Positions 1-9,210 of a stretch of 64,000 nt of DNA are shown one piece after another. Positions within the stretch are counted from its first letter, which is position 1, and each line of letters begins with the position of its first letter. Where the stretch lies: contig CANLNM010000001.1 of NCBI GenBank assembly GCA_947492475.1, positions 62,001 to 126,000 of the forward strand. Direction: 5' to 3'. Source of the DNA: an uncultured Paracoccaceae bacterium (GTDB taxonomy: Bacteria; Pseudomonadota; Alphaproteobacteria; Rhodobacterales; Rhodobacteraceae). The translations under genes were made by a program, and so were the position numbers. Below the pieces are notes generated by a model, which worked only from the letters and a program-made list of their open reading frames with translations, was not told the DNA's origin and did not search any database.

Positions 1-2087
1 TTGATCAGGCGGGTATCGGCGTTGTCATCCTCAAACTTCATGGCGATTTTGCCGTTTGATTTGACATTGGTAAAGTCAGACAACCGATTGCGCCGCACAG
101 AACCGGCAGATGTGGCAAACACGATCTGCAAATCGTCCCATTCGTCCTCGGGGCGATCAACGGGCATGATGGCGGCGATCGAAACACCGGGTGGGATCGG
201 CAGAATATTGACGATCGCCTTGCCTTTGGATGTGCGCGACCCCAGCGGCAAACGCCATGTTTTCAGCTTGTAGGCCATGCCATCGGTCGTAAAGAACAAC
301 AGCTGTGTATGGGTGTTGGCGACAAACAGGTTGGTGACGACGTCTTCTTCTTTGGTTTGCATCCCCGAAATGCCTTTGCCACCGCGACGTTGCGCGCGGA
401 AATCGGCCAAGGCTGTCCGTTTGATGTAGCCACCAGATGTGATCGTGACGACCATATCTTCGCGTTCGATCAGATCTTCGTCGTCCATATCACCGGACCA
501 GTCAACGATCTGGGTGCGGCGATCAACGGCGAATTTCTCTTTTACTTCAAGAAGTTCGTTGGTGATGATTTCCATGATCCGTTCGCGGGATCCAAGGATT
601 TCAAGGTATTCCTTGATTTTACCTGCCAACTGTTCCAGCTCATCCGTGACTTCTTTGACGCCCAATTGGGTCAGTCGTTGCAGTCGCAATTCCAAAATGG
701 CGCGAGCCTGTGTTTCGGACAGGTAATAGGTGCCGTCTTCGTTCATTTTGTGGGTCGGATCATCGATCAGACGGATGAACGGCGCGATTTCTTCGGCGGG
801 CCAACGACGATCCATCAATTTAGTGCGCGCTTCGGCGGCATCGGCAGAGGCGCGAATGGTGGCGACCACTTCGTCGACATTGGACACAGCCACAGCCAGA
901 CCACACAGAATGTGGGACCGTTCGCGGGCTTTGCGCAACTCATAGGCGGTGCGACGGGCGACCACTTCTTCGCGGAAATCAATGAATGACGTCAAAAACG
1001 CCCGCAATGTCAGGGTTTCCGGGCGGCCGTGGTTCAGCGCCAGCATGTTACAGCCGAAATAAGTCTGCATCGGAGTGAAACGGAACAATTGGTTCAACAC
1101 CACATCCGGGGTTGCGTCACGTTTCAGTTCAACCACAACCCGCACGCCGTTGCGGTCGGATTCATCCTGAACATGCGCGATGCCTTCGATGCGTTTTTCA
1201 CGCGCCGTTTCTGCGATCTTTTCGATCATCGACGCTTTGTTCACCTGATAGGGAATTTCGTCGATCACAATCGCCCAGCGATCTTTGCGGATTTCTTCGA
1301 TATGGGTTTTGGACCGCACGATCACGGAACCGCGGCCTTCCAGATAGGCTTTGCGTGCGCCTGCGCGGCCCAGCATGATGCCACCGGTGGGGAAATCAGG
1401 CCCCGGCACATATTCGATCAGCTGTTCTGTGGACAGGTCCGGATCAACGATTAGCGCTAGCGTCGCGTCACAAACTTCGCCCAGATTGTGGGGCGGAATA
1501 TTGGTCGCCATCCCCACTGCGATCCCGCCAGCGCCGTTGACCAGCATGTTGGGGAAACGCGACGGCAGAACCGATGGTTCGCGATCTTTGCCGTCGTAAT
1601 TGTCTTGGAAATCAACGGTGTCTTTGTCGATATCCGCCAGAACAAAGGCGGCAGGTTTGTCCATGCGCACTTCGGTATAGCGCATCGCAGCCGGGTTATC
1701 CCCGTCCATCGAGCCAAAGTTGCCCTGACCGTCGAGCAAAGGCAGCGACATCGAAAAATCCTGTGCCATCCGCACCAGTGCATCATAGATCGCGCTGTCA
1801 CCATGGGGGTGGTATTTACCCATCACGTCGCCAACCGGACGCGCCGATTTGCGATAGGATTTGTCGTGGCTGTTGCCGGTTTCGTGCATCGCATAAAGAA
1901 TGCGTCGGTGCACAGGTTTCAACCCATCCCGAAGGTCCGGAATCGCCCGGCTGACGATCACTGACATGGCATAGTCCAGATAGGACGTTTTCATCTCGTC
2001 AGTGATATTGATGCTCGGCCCATCATAAGTCGACGGGGCGGGCTGATTTTCGTCTGTGTTTTCGGGGATTTGCGGCTCGTCGCTCAC
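1..2087 (-). CDS. gyrA: DNA gyrase subunit A (3' end outside window)
   Basis: Encodes the breakage-reunion subunit of DNA gyrase, which works with GyrB to introduce negative supercoils. About 695 N-terminal residues are visible and the C-terminal beta-pinwheel continues past position 1. Reading from GTG at 2087 gives a 31-residue lead, then [22 protein letters not shown]. The quinolone-resistance region [12 protein letters not shown] has Ser98 and Asp102 at the positions of E. coli Ser83 and Asp87, the susceptible state. The catalytic tyrosine lies in AAMRYTE near residue 137. GTG was chosen because an AGGCGA-like ribosome site sits a few bases upstream and the next ATG (residue 32) is already inside the conserved domain. 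Confidence 0.97.
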   Translation of the reverse strand, partial: MSDEPQIPENTDENQPAPSTYDGPSINITDEMKTSYLDYAMSVIVSRAIPDLRDGLKPVHRRILYAMHETGNSHDKSYRKSARPVGDVMGKYHPHGDSAIYDALVRMAQDFSMSLPLLDGQGNFGSMDGDNPAAMRYTEVRMDKPAAFVLADIDKDTVDFQDNYDGKDREPSVLPSRFPNMLVNGAGGIAVGMATNIPPHNLGEVCDATLALIVDPDLSTEQLIEYVPGPDFPTGGIMLGRAGARKAYLEGRGSVIVRSKTHIEEIRKDRWAIVIDEIPYQVNKASMIEKIAETAREKRIEGIAHVQDESDRNGVRVVVELKRDATPDVVLNQLFRFTPMQTYFGCNMLALNHGRPETLTLRAFLTSFIDFREEVVARRTAYELRKARERSHILCGLAVAVSNVDEVVATIRASADAAEARTKLMDRRWPAEEIAPFIRLIDDPTHKMNEDGTYYLSETQARAILELRLQRLTQLGVKEVTDELEQLAGKIKEYLEILGSRERIMEIITNELLEVKEKFAVDRRTQIVDWSGDMDDEDLIEREDMVVTITSGGYIKRTALADFRAQRRGGKGISGMQTKEEDVVTNLFVANTHTQLLFFTTDGMAYKLKTWRLPLGSRTSKGKAIVNILPIPPGVSIAAIMPVDRPEDEWDDLQIVFATSAGSVRRNRLSDFTNVKSNGKIAMKFEDDNADTRLI

Positions 2088-2207
2088 GTGGTTCGCCTGT
2101 TCTTGCTAGGACTATATGTTGTTAGGCAAACCTATATCAGACACGACGGGTTGGGTGCAATGGCTGGAGGTCAATCAATTGCCCGCCAGACGGCAATCGT
2201 CATGGGA

Positions 2208-2247
2208 ATATGGCCCAAAGGGGCCATATCCGGGGGCTGTGACGCCC
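2208..2247 (-). terminator. Tandem hairpins after the crotonase gene
   Basis: A perfect 9-bp stem (ATATGGCCC at 2208-2216, loop AAAG, GGGCCATAT at 2221-2229) is followed by a GGGGC/GCCCC stem at 2233-2247. They lie just past the stop of the minus-strand crotonase gene and 120 bases before gyrA. There is no long U tract, so this may be a weak terminator or an RNA 3' end stabiliser. Confidence 0.5.
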
Positions 2248-2255
2248 CATATGGG

Positions 2256-3038
2256 TTAGGCCCAGTCGGGTTGCCGTTTGTCCAAGAAGGCATTGATGCC
2301 TTCGTCTGTGTCGCGCAACAGCATATTTTCAACCATGGCCTGTCCTGCCAAAGCATAGGCCTGTTCGGTGGGCAGCCCGGCCTGTTCATAAAACAGCGAT
2401 TTGCCAATACGCACCGCAGATCCCAGTTTAGAGGCAACATTCTGGGCCAACTCCATCGTCAGATCCAGAAGCTGATCCGCAGGGGCGATACGATTGATCA
2501 GGCCAATACGCAGAGCTTCGTTTGTGGTGACGAATTTGCCGGTCGACAGCATTTCAAACGCCGCTTTGCGATGGATGTTGCGGGTCAGGGCCACCATTGG
2601 AGTTGAACAAAACAGGCCAATATTGACACCGTTTACCCCAAAACGCGTGCCTTCGGCGGCCACGGCCATGTCACACGTCGCCACCAATTGGCACCCAGCC
2701 GCGGTCGCGATCCCATGTGGCATGGCAATCACGGGTTGCGGGATGGATTGGATGGTTTGCATCACTGTTGTGCAGCGATCAAACAGGTCTTTGAAATAGG
2801 CCGCGCCGCCATCGGGGTTGTCACGCCCGGCTTGCATTTCCTTTAGATCATGCCCTGCGCAGAACGCTTTACCTTTGCCTGACAGGATCACAACCCGGAT
2901 GTCTGGATTGGCCCCAATATCGGTCAGCGTGGATTGCAACGCCGCCAACATGGCGTCTGACAAGGCGTTCAATCGTTTGGGCATGGCCATTTTGATATGC
3001 GTCACCGCGCCATCTGTCTGGATCTCTAACAATGACAT
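2256..3038 (-). CDS. Enoyl-CoA hydratase/isomerase family protein, ECHDC3-like
   Basis: A 260-residue crotonase-fold protein. The oxyanion-hole segments FCAGHDLKEM (near 59-68) and HGIATAAGCQ (108-117) are present. The segment GVNIGLFCSTP (136-147) and the C-terminal pattern AMVENMLLRDTDEGINAFLDKR resemble the ECHDC3 branch rather than classical hydratases. By alignment from memory with rat mitochondrial hydratase, both catalytic glutamates (Glu144 and Glu164) are replaced, by Gln117 and Gly137, so ordinary hydration of 2-enoyl-CoA is doubtful. The start has a GGGAGGA ribosome site. It is divergent from the PaaI thioesterase gene. The true substrate is unknown. Confidence 0.9.
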   Translation of the reverse strand: MSLLEIQTDGAVTHIKMAMPKRLNALSDAMLAALQSTLTDIGANPDIRVVILSGKGKAFCAGHDLKEMQAGRDNPDGGAAYFKDLFDRCTTVMQTIQSIPQPVIAMPHGIATAAGCQLVATCDMAVAAEGTRFGVNGVNIGLFCSTPMVALTRNIHRKAAFEMLSTGKFVTTNEALRIGLINRIAPADQLLDLTMELAQNVASKLGSAVRIGKSLFYEQAGLPTEQAYALAGQAMVENMLLRDTDEGINAFLDKRQPDWA

Positions 3039-3104
3039 CGCGTCCTCCCTTGCGTCTCATCGTATTTATGCCAGCCTATGCGCAAATCTGGGTAGGAGGA
3101 AGAC

Positions 3105-3527
3105 ATGAAGCCGGTGATGGACAAAGGGTCGCTGGAAAAGTTTCTGGCACAGGACTTTCCGCAAGTGTCAGGTGATTTTTCAATCGAAGAAGTGGTCGAC
3201 ATGGGCTGTGTCGTGCGGCTGAAGGTGGCAGAGAAACATTTGCGCCCCGGCGGAACTGTGTCTGGCCCATCGATGTTTGCATTGGCGGATGTGTCGATCT
3301 ATCTGGCGATTTTGGCGATGATCGGTCCCAAAGCCCTGACTGTGACCACAAATTGTGCCATTGATTTTATGCGCAAACCGGTCGCCGGGGCCGATTTGAT
3401 TGCCCATGCCAAGCTGCACAAATTGGGGCGGGTTTTGGCTGTGGGGGATGTGTTGATCTATTCAGACGGACAGGATGCGCCGGTGGCGCGGGCCAGTTTG
3501 ACCTATTCAATCCCACCCAAAGGCTGA
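3105..3527 (+). CDS. PaaI-family hotdog thioesterase
   Basis: A 140-residue single hotdog-fold protein. The central helix motif GGTVSGPSMFALADVSIYLAI (residues 49-69) and the following strand TNCAIDFMRKPVAGADLIAHAKL are typical of the PaaI/YbgC-like thioesterases that hydrolyse acyl-CoA or phenylacetyl-CoA-type thioesters in the cytoplasm. The start is preceded by GTAGGAGGAAGAC, a strong ribosome site. It is divergently placed to the crotonase, which suggests a shared role in acyl-CoA metabolism, but the substrate cannot be read from the sequence. Confidence 0.88.
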   Translation: MKPVMDKGSLEKFLAQDFPQVSGDFSIEEVVDMGCVVRLKVAEKHLRPGGTVSGPSMFALADVSIYLAILAMIGPKALTVTTNCAIDFMRKPVAGADLIAHAKLHKLGRVLAVGDVLIYSDGQDAPVARASLTYSIPPKG

Positions 3528-3553
3528 AAAAAGGGCCGGGGAAATCCCCGGCC
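3527..3553 (-). terminator. Intrinsic terminator of the DUF1127 gene
   Basis: A perfect 8-bp stem GGCCGGGG (3534-3541), loop AAAT, CCCCGGCC (3546-3553). On the minus strand it runs into six to seven U from the A run at 3527-3532. It probably ends transcription of the DUF1127 gene and may also act on the convergent thioesterase gene. Confidence 0.85.
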
Positions 3554-3576
3554 AGTAAGAGGTCCAATAATGGGAG

Positions 3577-3810
3577 TTACGGCCTCCAAAACGGTTTTTC
3601 ACATTCCTCATGGGCGCTTATTTGATTTAGCCCAACATCCTTAAGCAGATGTGGCGGCAATCGGTAAAGCGCGGCCCGCGAACGTCGGCGATCCGACCAG
3701 CGTGTAAAAAGATCGGCCAATTTGACCGCGACATTGGCCGAAACGGGCAGGGTGGTGCGGCGGGCGAGCCGTTCCAAAGCCATGGTCGGGCTGAATGTGC
3801 GGGTCAACAT
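3577..3810 (-). CDS. DUF1127 domain-containing small protein
   Basis: A 77-residue basic protein. The C-terminal half RSRAALYRLPPHLLKDVGL matches the DUF1127 (YjiS-like) motif, an Arg-rich helix seen in small alphaproteobacterial proteins; some homologues affect RNA turnover or phosphate and stress responses. The ATG at 3810 has an AAGGAGAA ribosome site. It is divergent from a MocR-type regulator, with a GTAC-type inverted repeat 35-50 bases upstream, so that regulator may control it. A longer frame at 3641-3859 on the same strand is a shadow. Confidence 0.85.
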   Translation of the reverse strand: MLTRTFSPTMALERLARRTTLPVSANVAVKLADLFTRWSDRRRSRAALYRLPPHLLKDVGLNQISAHEECEKPFWRP

Positions 3811-3844
3811 GGGTCTTCTCCTTTAATGTATCGCTCTGATTACG

Positions 3845-3860
3845 ATTGTATTGGTACAAT
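3845..3860. promoter_or_regulatory. Putative MocR operator (inverted repeat)
   Basis: Perfect inverted repeat ATTGTA-N4-TACAAT between the divergent DUF1127 and MocR genes. GntR/MocR regulators usually bind such repeats and autoregulate. Related GGTAC-containing half-sites occur at 3891-3896, 3925-3930, 3981-3988 and 5322-5329. Confidence 0.55.
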
Positions 3861-3921
3861 TTGCGTTAATCACACACAATGTGTACCAGTGAAGCACCAG
3901 AATTTCGAGGGAAACATTGTT

Positions 3922-5313
3922 ATGGGTACAAATTGGCATCCGGACTTCCAAAAGGAAAAAGGCGCAAAGTACAATGTATTGGTACAATCCATTCGCGGAG
4001 CGATTCGTTCTCGGGACCTGAAACAGGGGGAAAAGCTGCCACCGGTGCGGGAAATGGCGTGGTCATTGGGGGTCACACCGGGCACGGTTGCGCGGGCCTA
4101 CAAAATGGCCACCGAAGAAGGGTTGCTGGAAACCACTATCGGACGCGGGACGTTTGTGTCGGGCACACCGGTCCAGGTGATGGACAGCGAGCCGCCCCTT
4201 AGCCCGCCCTCTATTAACGACGGATATGGGTTTCGCAGTTGCAAAGTCCCCAATTTGGGGCAGGACCGGGCGATCCGGGCCGCGATGATGACAATCAGCC
4301 AACGCGAACAGTCAAACTTTGTGGATTGCCCAGATGAATTTTCGGATCTGCATGTGCGCGAAGCCTTGGTCAATTGGGTGGATCATGGACGGCATGGGCG
4401 TGTGTCATCGGATGATTTTGTGCTGACATTGGGCGCGCAAAACGCCACGCTGATCGCGCTAAAGTCGATCCTGACGGGTCCATCCCCCGTGATCCTGACC
4501 GAAGAGCTGGCCTATCCCGGTGTGCGACTGGCTGCGCGGATGCTGCGGGCACAATTGGTTGGTGTGAAAATGGACGAAGAAGGCATCCGTCCCGACAATT
4601 TAGAGGAAATGCTGCGCCGTCATGGCGGGCAGGCGCTGATCACCGCCGCCGAGGTGCATTCGCCCACGACAATCCAAACCAGCCCCAAACGCCGTCAGGA
4701 AATAACGGAAATCGCCCGGGCCTATAACCTGCAAATCATAGAAGACGATTGCCATTGTATCGCACGTCCCAATCGCGTGTCTTATCGGGCCTTGGCGCCG
4801 GAACGGGCCTGGTTTGCCTCATCCCTCACCAAAAGCTTTTCTGCGGCGTTGCGGTTTGGATACCTGATCTGTCCATCCCAAAATGCCCGCGCAGCGCGGC
4901 TGGTGGCGCAATCTTCTTTTTATGGTTTGCCCTCGCCGATGGTGGATTTGTGGGCGGAATTGCTCAACAACGGGGATATCGAAAAATACCGACAGATGAT
5001 CGAGGATTCGATCGAAGCGCGTGTTCAAATGGCCGTAAACATTCTGGGGCAGTGGGAATTGCGCTGGCGTCCAGATGTGCCGTTTATCTGGCTTAAAATG
5101 CCGCGTGGCTGGCGGGGGTCTAGTTTTGCCGTGGCCTGCGAAGGGATTGGCATCCGGATCAAACCCGCCGATGAATTTGCATTGCCGGATGGGGCCGCGC
5201 CTCATGCGGTGCGGGTTGCGTTAAATGAATGCCTATCTGCGAAAGAACGCGAAGAGGCATTGCTGAAAATGCGCACATTGCTAGAGAATCCGCCAATTTA
5301 TGAGGGGTTGTGA
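3922..5313 (+). CDS. MocR-type (GntR/aminotransferase) transcriptional regulator
   Basis: A 463-residue fusion of an N-terminal winged helix (about residues 14-80, KLPPVREMAWSLGVTPGTVARAYK) and a PLP fold-type I aminotransferase-like domain. The probable PLP lysine is in SLTKSFSAALRFGYL. MocR proteins use a PLP-bound domain as a sensor to control transport or amino-acid genes. The frame is open back to 3649, but the upstream stretch has no domain character. The ATG at 3922 has a GAGGG ribosome site and places the helix-turn-helix at the usual distance. The target is unknown; the adjacent DUF1127 gene and the regulator's own gene are likely targets. Confidence 0.88.
   Translation: MGTNWHPDFQKEKGAKYNVLVQSIRGAIRSRDLKQGEKLPPVREMAWSLGVTPGTVARAYKMATEEGLLETTIGRGTFVSGTPVQVMDSEPPLSPPSINDGYGFRSCKVPNLGQDRAIRAAMMTISQREQSNFVDCPDEFSDLHVREALVNWVDHGRHGRVSSDDFVLTLGAQNATLIALKSILTGPSPVILTEELAYPGVRLAARMLRAQLVGVKMDEEGIRPDNLEEMLRRHGGQALITAAEVHSPTTIQTSPKRRQEITEIARAYNLQIIEDDCHCIARPNRVSYRALAPERAWFASSLTKSFSAALRFGYLICPSQNARAARLVAQSSFYGLPSPMVDLWAELLNNGDIEKYRQMIEDSIEARVQMAVNILGQWELRWRPDVPFIWLKMPRGWRGSSFAVACEGIGIRIKPADEFALPDGAAPHAVRVALNECLSAKEREEALLKMRTLLENPPIYEGL
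3970..3988. repeat. Second copy of the MocR-site 14-mer, inside the MocR gene
   Basis: The 14-mer TGTATTGGTACAAT at 3975-3988 exactly repeats 3847-3860, and an extra TACAAT sits at 3970-3975. It lies 49 bases inside the predicted coding region of the regulator. Confidence 0.6.
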
Positions 5314-5461
5314 TGGGGTATTATTGTACCTAATTTGTAAGATACTGAAATTACTGCATATTATTGCATTTACAGCCATTGACCGCGCGTTTCAGGTGCT
5401 TATAACCCGCTCATCCGAATGAACGGCGGGTAATACCGCCCCAGATAATCTGGTGAAACAC

Positions 5462-5923
5462 ATGAAAACCTTTTCTGCGACCCCTGCAGATATCGACAAG
5501 AAATGGATCCTGATCGACGCCGAAGGCGTTGTTCTGGGGCGTCTTGCGTCGATTATTGCCATGCGTCTGCGTGGCAAGCACAAAGCGTCCTTCACTCCAC
5601 ACATGGATATGGGCGACAACGTGATTGTTATCAACGCTGAGAAAATTCAGCTGACAGGTAACAAGCGCATGAACAAAAACTACTGGCACACTGGCTATCC
5701 GGGTGGGATCAAATCCCGCACAACCGGCCAGATCCTAGAAGGCGAGCACCCAGAGCGCGTTGTCATGCAAGCCGTAAAACGCATGCTGCCCGGCAACCGT
5801 CTGTCCCGCGTTCAGATGACACATCTGCGCGTATTTGCGGGTGCCGAGCACGGCATGGAAGCACAGAAGCCTGAAGTTCTGGATGTTGCATCCATGAACA
5901 AAAAGAACACGAGGACCTCGTAA
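5462..5923 (+). CDS. rplM: 50S ribosomal protein L13
   Basis: A 153-residue L13 that binds 23S rRNA early in 50S assembly. The N-terminus [15 protein letters not shown] and the conserved [24 protein letters not shown] and PGGIKS segments match the family. A GTG nine bases upstream (5453) would add MKH, but the ATG at 5462 matches the usual start. It is followed two bases later by rpsI, the standard L13-S9 operon. The last residues, from MNKKNTRTS, are a short basic tail. Confidence 0.97.
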   Translation: MKTFSATPADIDKKWILIDAEGVVLGRLASIIAMRLRGKHKASFTPHMDMGDNVIVINAEKIQLTGNKRMNKNYWHTGYPGGIKSRTTGQILEGEHPERVVMQAVKRMLPGNRLSRVQMTHLRVFAGAEHGMEAQKPEVLDVASMNKKNTRTS

Positions 5924-5925
5924 TC

Positions 5926-6414
5926 ATGGCTGATCAGATCAACTCTCTGGAAGAGCTGGGCAATGTTGCAGAAGGCATCGAAGCCGTCGTAGAAATCGCA
6001 GCGCCACGTGAACCCGTGCGCGACGCACTGGGTCGTTCTTATGCGACTGGGAAACGGAAAGACGCGGTTGCCCGTGTTTGGATCAAACCCGGTTCCGGTA
6101 AAGTCACCGTAAACGGCAAAGACATGGACGTGTATTTTGCACGCCCGGTTTTGCAAATGATCCTGCGTCAGGCCTTTTCTGTTGCTGGCGTCGAAGGTCA
6201 GTTCGACGTGATGGCCACCGTCAAAGGCGGCGGTCTGTCCGGTCAAGCGGGTGCTGTTAAGCACGGGATTTCCAAAGCTCTGCAGCTTTATGATCCCGCT
6301 CTGCGCGCCCCACTGAAAGCCGCTGGCTTCTTGACACGCGACAGCCGTGTTGTTGAACGTAAGAAATACGGTAAGCGCAAAGCGCGTCGTTCTTTCCAGT
6401 TCTCCAAGCGTTAA
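5926..6414 (+). CDS. rpsI: 30S ribosomal protein S9
   Basis: A 162-residue S9. The conserved core begins at [21 protein letters not shown] (near residue 39) and ends with the basic tail [17 protein letters not shown], whose terminal arginine contacts P-site tRNA. The acidic N-terminal extension of about 37 residues is common in alphaproteobacterial S9. It starts two bases after rplM and is closed by a strong terminator. Confidence 0.97.
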   Translation: MADQINSLEELGNVAEGIEAVVEIAAPREPVRDALGRSYATGKRKDAVARVWIKPGSGKVTVNGKDMDVYFARPVLQMILRQAFSVAGVEGQFDVMATVKGGGLSGQAGAVKHGISKALQLYDPALRAPLKAAGFLTRDSRVVERKKYGKRKARRSFQFSKR

Positions 6415-6432
6415 GTTTGGGAAATATATACG

Positions 6433-6460
6433 AAAAGGCGGTCCATTGGACCGCCTTTTT
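6433..6460 (+). terminator. Intrinsic terminator of rplM-rpsI
   Basis: Perfect 8-bp stem GGCGGTCC (6437-6444), loop ATT, GGACCGCC (6448-6455), followed by TTTTT. It is flanked by four A on the left, which makes it partly bidirectional. Confidence 0.93.
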
Positions 6461-6525
6461 GCGTTTAAGATCTGGCAGGAACGTCATTCGAATAACGTTT
6501 ACGCATCGATAAATAGAACGTGCGT

Positions 6526-7143
6526 TTAGTCGTCCTGCGCCACCAGGCCGAGGCCGCGCAAATAAACGCCAATACCCGTTTCCAGCAGGTCTTCTGGTGT
6601 GAACGGGCTCTTGGATCCGGGATTGCTGCGCGCAAAGAGTTCAACAACGCCGTGGCTCATGGCCCAGATATGGGCGGAAAACATCTGTGGAGGCGGGCGT
6701 TTTTCTGGTGGAATATGTTCTGATAACTCTTCTGCGGCTTTTTCCAGAACCCCCATCGCGCGTTTAGAAACGGCGTGTAATTCGGGGGTACGTTGCATTG
6801 AAATTCCGCTTTCGAACATCGCGACGTAATGCCCCGGAAACCGACGGGCAAAGGCCAGATAGGCGCGCCCGGTTGCCTCAAAAGAAGCAAGCGCCGAAGG
6901 CTGGCCTTTTTCGTAGGCATGTTCCATCAGATCTGCAAAAATTTCGTAGCCCAATTTTGCGGCTTCTGCGATCAGATCTTCGCGGCCTTCAAAATGGCGA
7001 TAAACGGCGGCTGGGGTCACGCCGGCCTGTTTGGCCGCCTCTGACAATGTGAACCCCGTTGGTCCCTTTTCCTCAATCAACTTGAGGCAGGATTGTACCA
7101 ACGCTTCGCGCAGATTGCCATGATGATAACCGCGTTTTGCCAC
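6526..7143 (-). CDS. TetR/AcrR family transcriptional regulator
   Basis: About 205 residues. The N-terminal helix-turn-helix reads KRGYHHGNLREALVQSCLKL, then FTLSEAAKQAGVTPAAVYRHFEGREDLI. The rest resembles the TetR C-terminal domain of the WHG type (EGREDLIAEAAKLGYEIF... YLAFARRFPGHYVAMFE). GTG at 7143 starts one base after the ppk2 stop and gives the normal family N-terminus; a TTG at 7173 would extend it into ppk2 and is less likely. Cotranscription with ppk2 is probable. The ligand and targets are not evident. Confidence 0.9.
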   Translation of the reverse strand: MAKRGYHHGNLREALVQSCLKLIEEKGPTGFTLSEAAKQAGVTPAAVYRHFEGREDLIAEAAKLGYEIFADLMEHAYEKGQPSALASFEATGRAYLAFARRFPGHYVAMFESGISMQRTPELHAVSKRAMGVLEKAAEELSEHIPPEKRPPPQMFSAHIWAMSHGVVELFARSNPGSKSPFTPEDLLETGIGVYLRGLGLVAQDD

Positions 7144-7144
7144 G

Positions 7145-8011
7145 TCAGGTCCACATCTCTGGGCCGCCAGCAATCAACGGATCGATGTCGCCCAACGCAT
7201 TGGCATCTTTGTGTGTGTAATCAAGGCTGTGCAGGACAAAGCGGATCGCCGCAACACGGGCGCGGCGTTTATCGTCGCTGCGGATGATGGTCCATGGGGC
7301 GACCTGCGAATGTGTCCGGGTCAGAGTTTCTGAAATGGCATCGCTATAGGCGTCCCATTTTTTCAATCCTTCGACATCAATCCACGAAAGTTTCCATTGT
7401 TTCAAAGGGTTACTTTCGCGATCAAGGAAACGCTGCAATTGGGCAGCGCGATCAACGTTCAGCCAGATTTTGCAGATATGGATGCCTTCGTCGACCAACA
7501 TCTGTTCAAATGGCACAACTTGGGTAAACCAATGGTCGCGTTGTTCAGGGGTACAAAACCCAAAAACATGTTCGACAACACCGCGATTGTACCAAGATCG
7601 GTCGAAAAATGTGATTTCACCACCCGCCGGAAGGTGCTGAATGTAGCGCTGAAAATACCATTGGGACGCTTCGGTTTCGGTGGGTTTGGACAGCGCCACA
7701 ACCCGGGCGCCACGTGGGTTCAGGTTTTCCCGGAACCGTTTGATTGTGCCGCCTTTACCGGCCGCATCTCGGCCTTCAAACACGATTGCGACCCGGGCAT
7801 TTGTGGCTTTCACCCAAGCCTGACATTTGACCAGTTCGATTTGCAACGCCGCCAATGCAGCTTCGTATTTTTCGCGTTTCCAGCGTTTATCATATGGAAA
7901 ATCGGTCGACAGGATTTCGCCTTTTTGGGCATTTTTGATCTCTTCCCGGATCGCAGTAGGGGCGTCCTTTTGAAAGAAAGCAGAAATTTCACCGTCGAAT
8001 GGAAGCTCCAT
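7145..8011 (-). CDS. ppk2: Polyphosphate kinase 2
   Basis: A 288-residue class I PPK2, which transfers phosphate between polyphosphate and nucleoside di- and triphosphates. Walker A is [16 protein letters not shown], the lid/Walker B region is [18 protein letters not shown], and [29 protein letters not shown] is typical. The ATG at 8011 has an AAGGAG ribosome site six bases upstream; the eight-residue longer TTG form is less likely. A TetR gene follows immediately. The PPK2 family contains both ADP- and GDP-preferring members; the preference cannot be read here. Confidence 0.95.
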   Translation of the reverse strand: MELPFDGEISAFFQKDAPTAIREEIKNAQKGEILSTDFPYDKRWKREKYEAALAALQIELVKCQAWVKATNARVAIVFEGRDAAGKGGTIKRFRENLNPRGARVVALSKPTETEASQWYFQRYIQHLPAGGEITFFDRSWYNRGVVEHVFGFCTPEQRDHWFTQVVPFEQMLVDEGIHICKIWLNVDRAAQLQRFLDRESNPLKQWKLSWIDVEGLKKWDAYSDAISETLTRTHSQVAPWTIIRSDDKRRARVAAIRFVLHSLDYTHKDANALGDIDPLIAGGPEMWT

Positions 8012-8215
8012 GAGCCGCTCCTTATTTTCCAACAATATGCGGACTTTAGGCCGTTAGCGCAATCCCATGTTAGTCGCCGTAACTTTGCAGTGACCCAAAG
8101 TCAGGATTTCACACGATCATTCCTATGTTGTGCATTGGCATGTGGTCGATTTCGCAATAGATTTCAAGTCTGGCATCTATCGCCAGTCAGTGGCTGGGCT
8201 TAAAATGACGCGACG

Positions 8216-8237
8216 TGAGGCTCTGATCAGAGCCTCA
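8216..8237. repeat. 22-bp perfect palindrome over the metA stop codon
   Basis: Each half is TGAGGCTCTGA or its complement, with no loop; the metA stop (8227-8229) lies at its centre. It can form a hairpin in the metA transcript 3' end. There is only a weak T-rich stretch beyond it, so its role as terminator is uncertain. Confidence 0.6.
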
Positions 8238-9165
8238 AATCTGTGGCCTCGATACCGATTTTGGCCATATCATATGGGGTGGTCTGATAGATTTCGCTGA
8301 TCCAATTGCCATAAAGCAGATGGGCGTGACTGCGCCATCGGTTTTGCGGCGGCTGCGACGGGTCATCATTGGGGTAATAATTGATCGGCACGTTGATGGT
8401 GGTGCCCGCAGCGACATCGCGATCATATTCTTGCTTTAAGGTGCCGGAATCATATTCGAAATGGTTAAAGATATAGAGCGCGCGATGCGCGGGATCCTGA
8501 ACCAGGGCAGGACCCACCTCTGGGGAATCCAGCAGCACATTTAACCCAGAACTTGCTTCGATTTCTGGTTTCAGCATCTCTGTCCAACGGCTAACCGGGA
8601 TCACGCAATCATCTGAAAAACCACGTAAATACGGGCTTTCGGGCAATAGGTTCTGATGACGGAAACATCCAAACGCCTTGGCATCCAGAATGTGTTTTTG
8701 CACATCGTGGAAATAGTTGATCATGGCCATGCCACCCCAGCAGACGCCAAAGGTTGAATGCACGTTTGTTTGCGTCCATTCAAAAACCTCACACAGTTCA
8801 GACCAATAGGTCACATCCTCAAACGGCATGTGTTCGATTGGAGCGCCTGTGATGATCAGCCCGTCAAATTTTTGATCCTTAACGTCTTCAAAGGGTTGAT
8901 AAAATTCCGCCATATGTTCTGCGGCGGTGTTTTTTGTGCGGTGTTCGCTCATCCGGATTAAGGTCAGTTCAATTTGCAACGGCGTTGCGCCGATCAAACG
9001 GGCGAACTGATTTTCGGTCTGGATTTTCTTGGGCATCAGGTTGAGCAACGCGATGCGCAAAGGTCGGATGTCCTGATGCTCGGCCGCGCTTTCGCCCATG
9101 ACCATGACGCCTTCTTTGGAAAGCACATCATAAGCAGGCAGCGAGCGGGGCAGTTTTATTGGCAT
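8227..9165 (-). CDS. metA: Homoserine O-acetyltransferase (MetA family)
   Basis: A 312-residue MetA/HTS-family acyltransferase that activates homoserine for methionine synthesis. The catalytic Cys142 (FGVCWGG) and His235 and Glu237 (FNHFEYD) sit at the same positions as in E. coli MetA. Residue 111 is Glu (TGAPIEHM); published work on this family linked Glu at this position to acetyl-CoA use and Gly to succinyl-CoA, so acetyl transfer is inferred. No SAM-II riboswitch pattern is visible in the 45-base upstream gap. The gene directly follows a P-loop gene on the same strand. Confidence 0.94.
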   Translation of the reverse strand: MPIKLPRSLPAYDVLSKEGVMVMGESAAEHQDIRPLRIALLNLMPKKIQTENQFARLIGATPLQIELTLIRMSEHRTKNTAAEHMAEFYQPFEDVKDQKFDGLIITGAPIEHMPFEDVTYWSELCEVFEWTQTNVHSTFGVCWGGMAMINYFHDVQKHILDAKAFGCFRHQNLLPESPYLRGFSDDCVIPVSRWTEMLKPEIEASSGLNVLLDSPEVGPALVQDPAHRALYIFNHFEYDSGTLKQEYDRDVAAGTTINVPINYYPNDDPSQPPQNRWRSHAHLLYGNWISEIYQTTPYDMAKIGIEATDLRL

Positions 9166-9210
9166 TGGGATGTCCCTTGGGTCAAAAGGTCAAAGATCGG
9201 AGTGGGTTAC

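Noticed and set aside
309..2606. Long plus-strand frames opposite gyrA and the crotonase gene
   Set aside because: They are antisense to well-recognised proteins on the minus strand and have no domain resemblance; shadow frames.
3649..3921. N-terminal extension of the MocR gene
   Set aside because: The upstream 91 codons lie over the divergent DUF1127 gene and operator and show no domain; ATG 3922 with a ribosome site is better.
9166..9210. SAM-II riboswitch before metA
   Set aside because: The gap to the upstream gene is only 45 bases and lacks the conserved SAM-II pseudoknot sequence.
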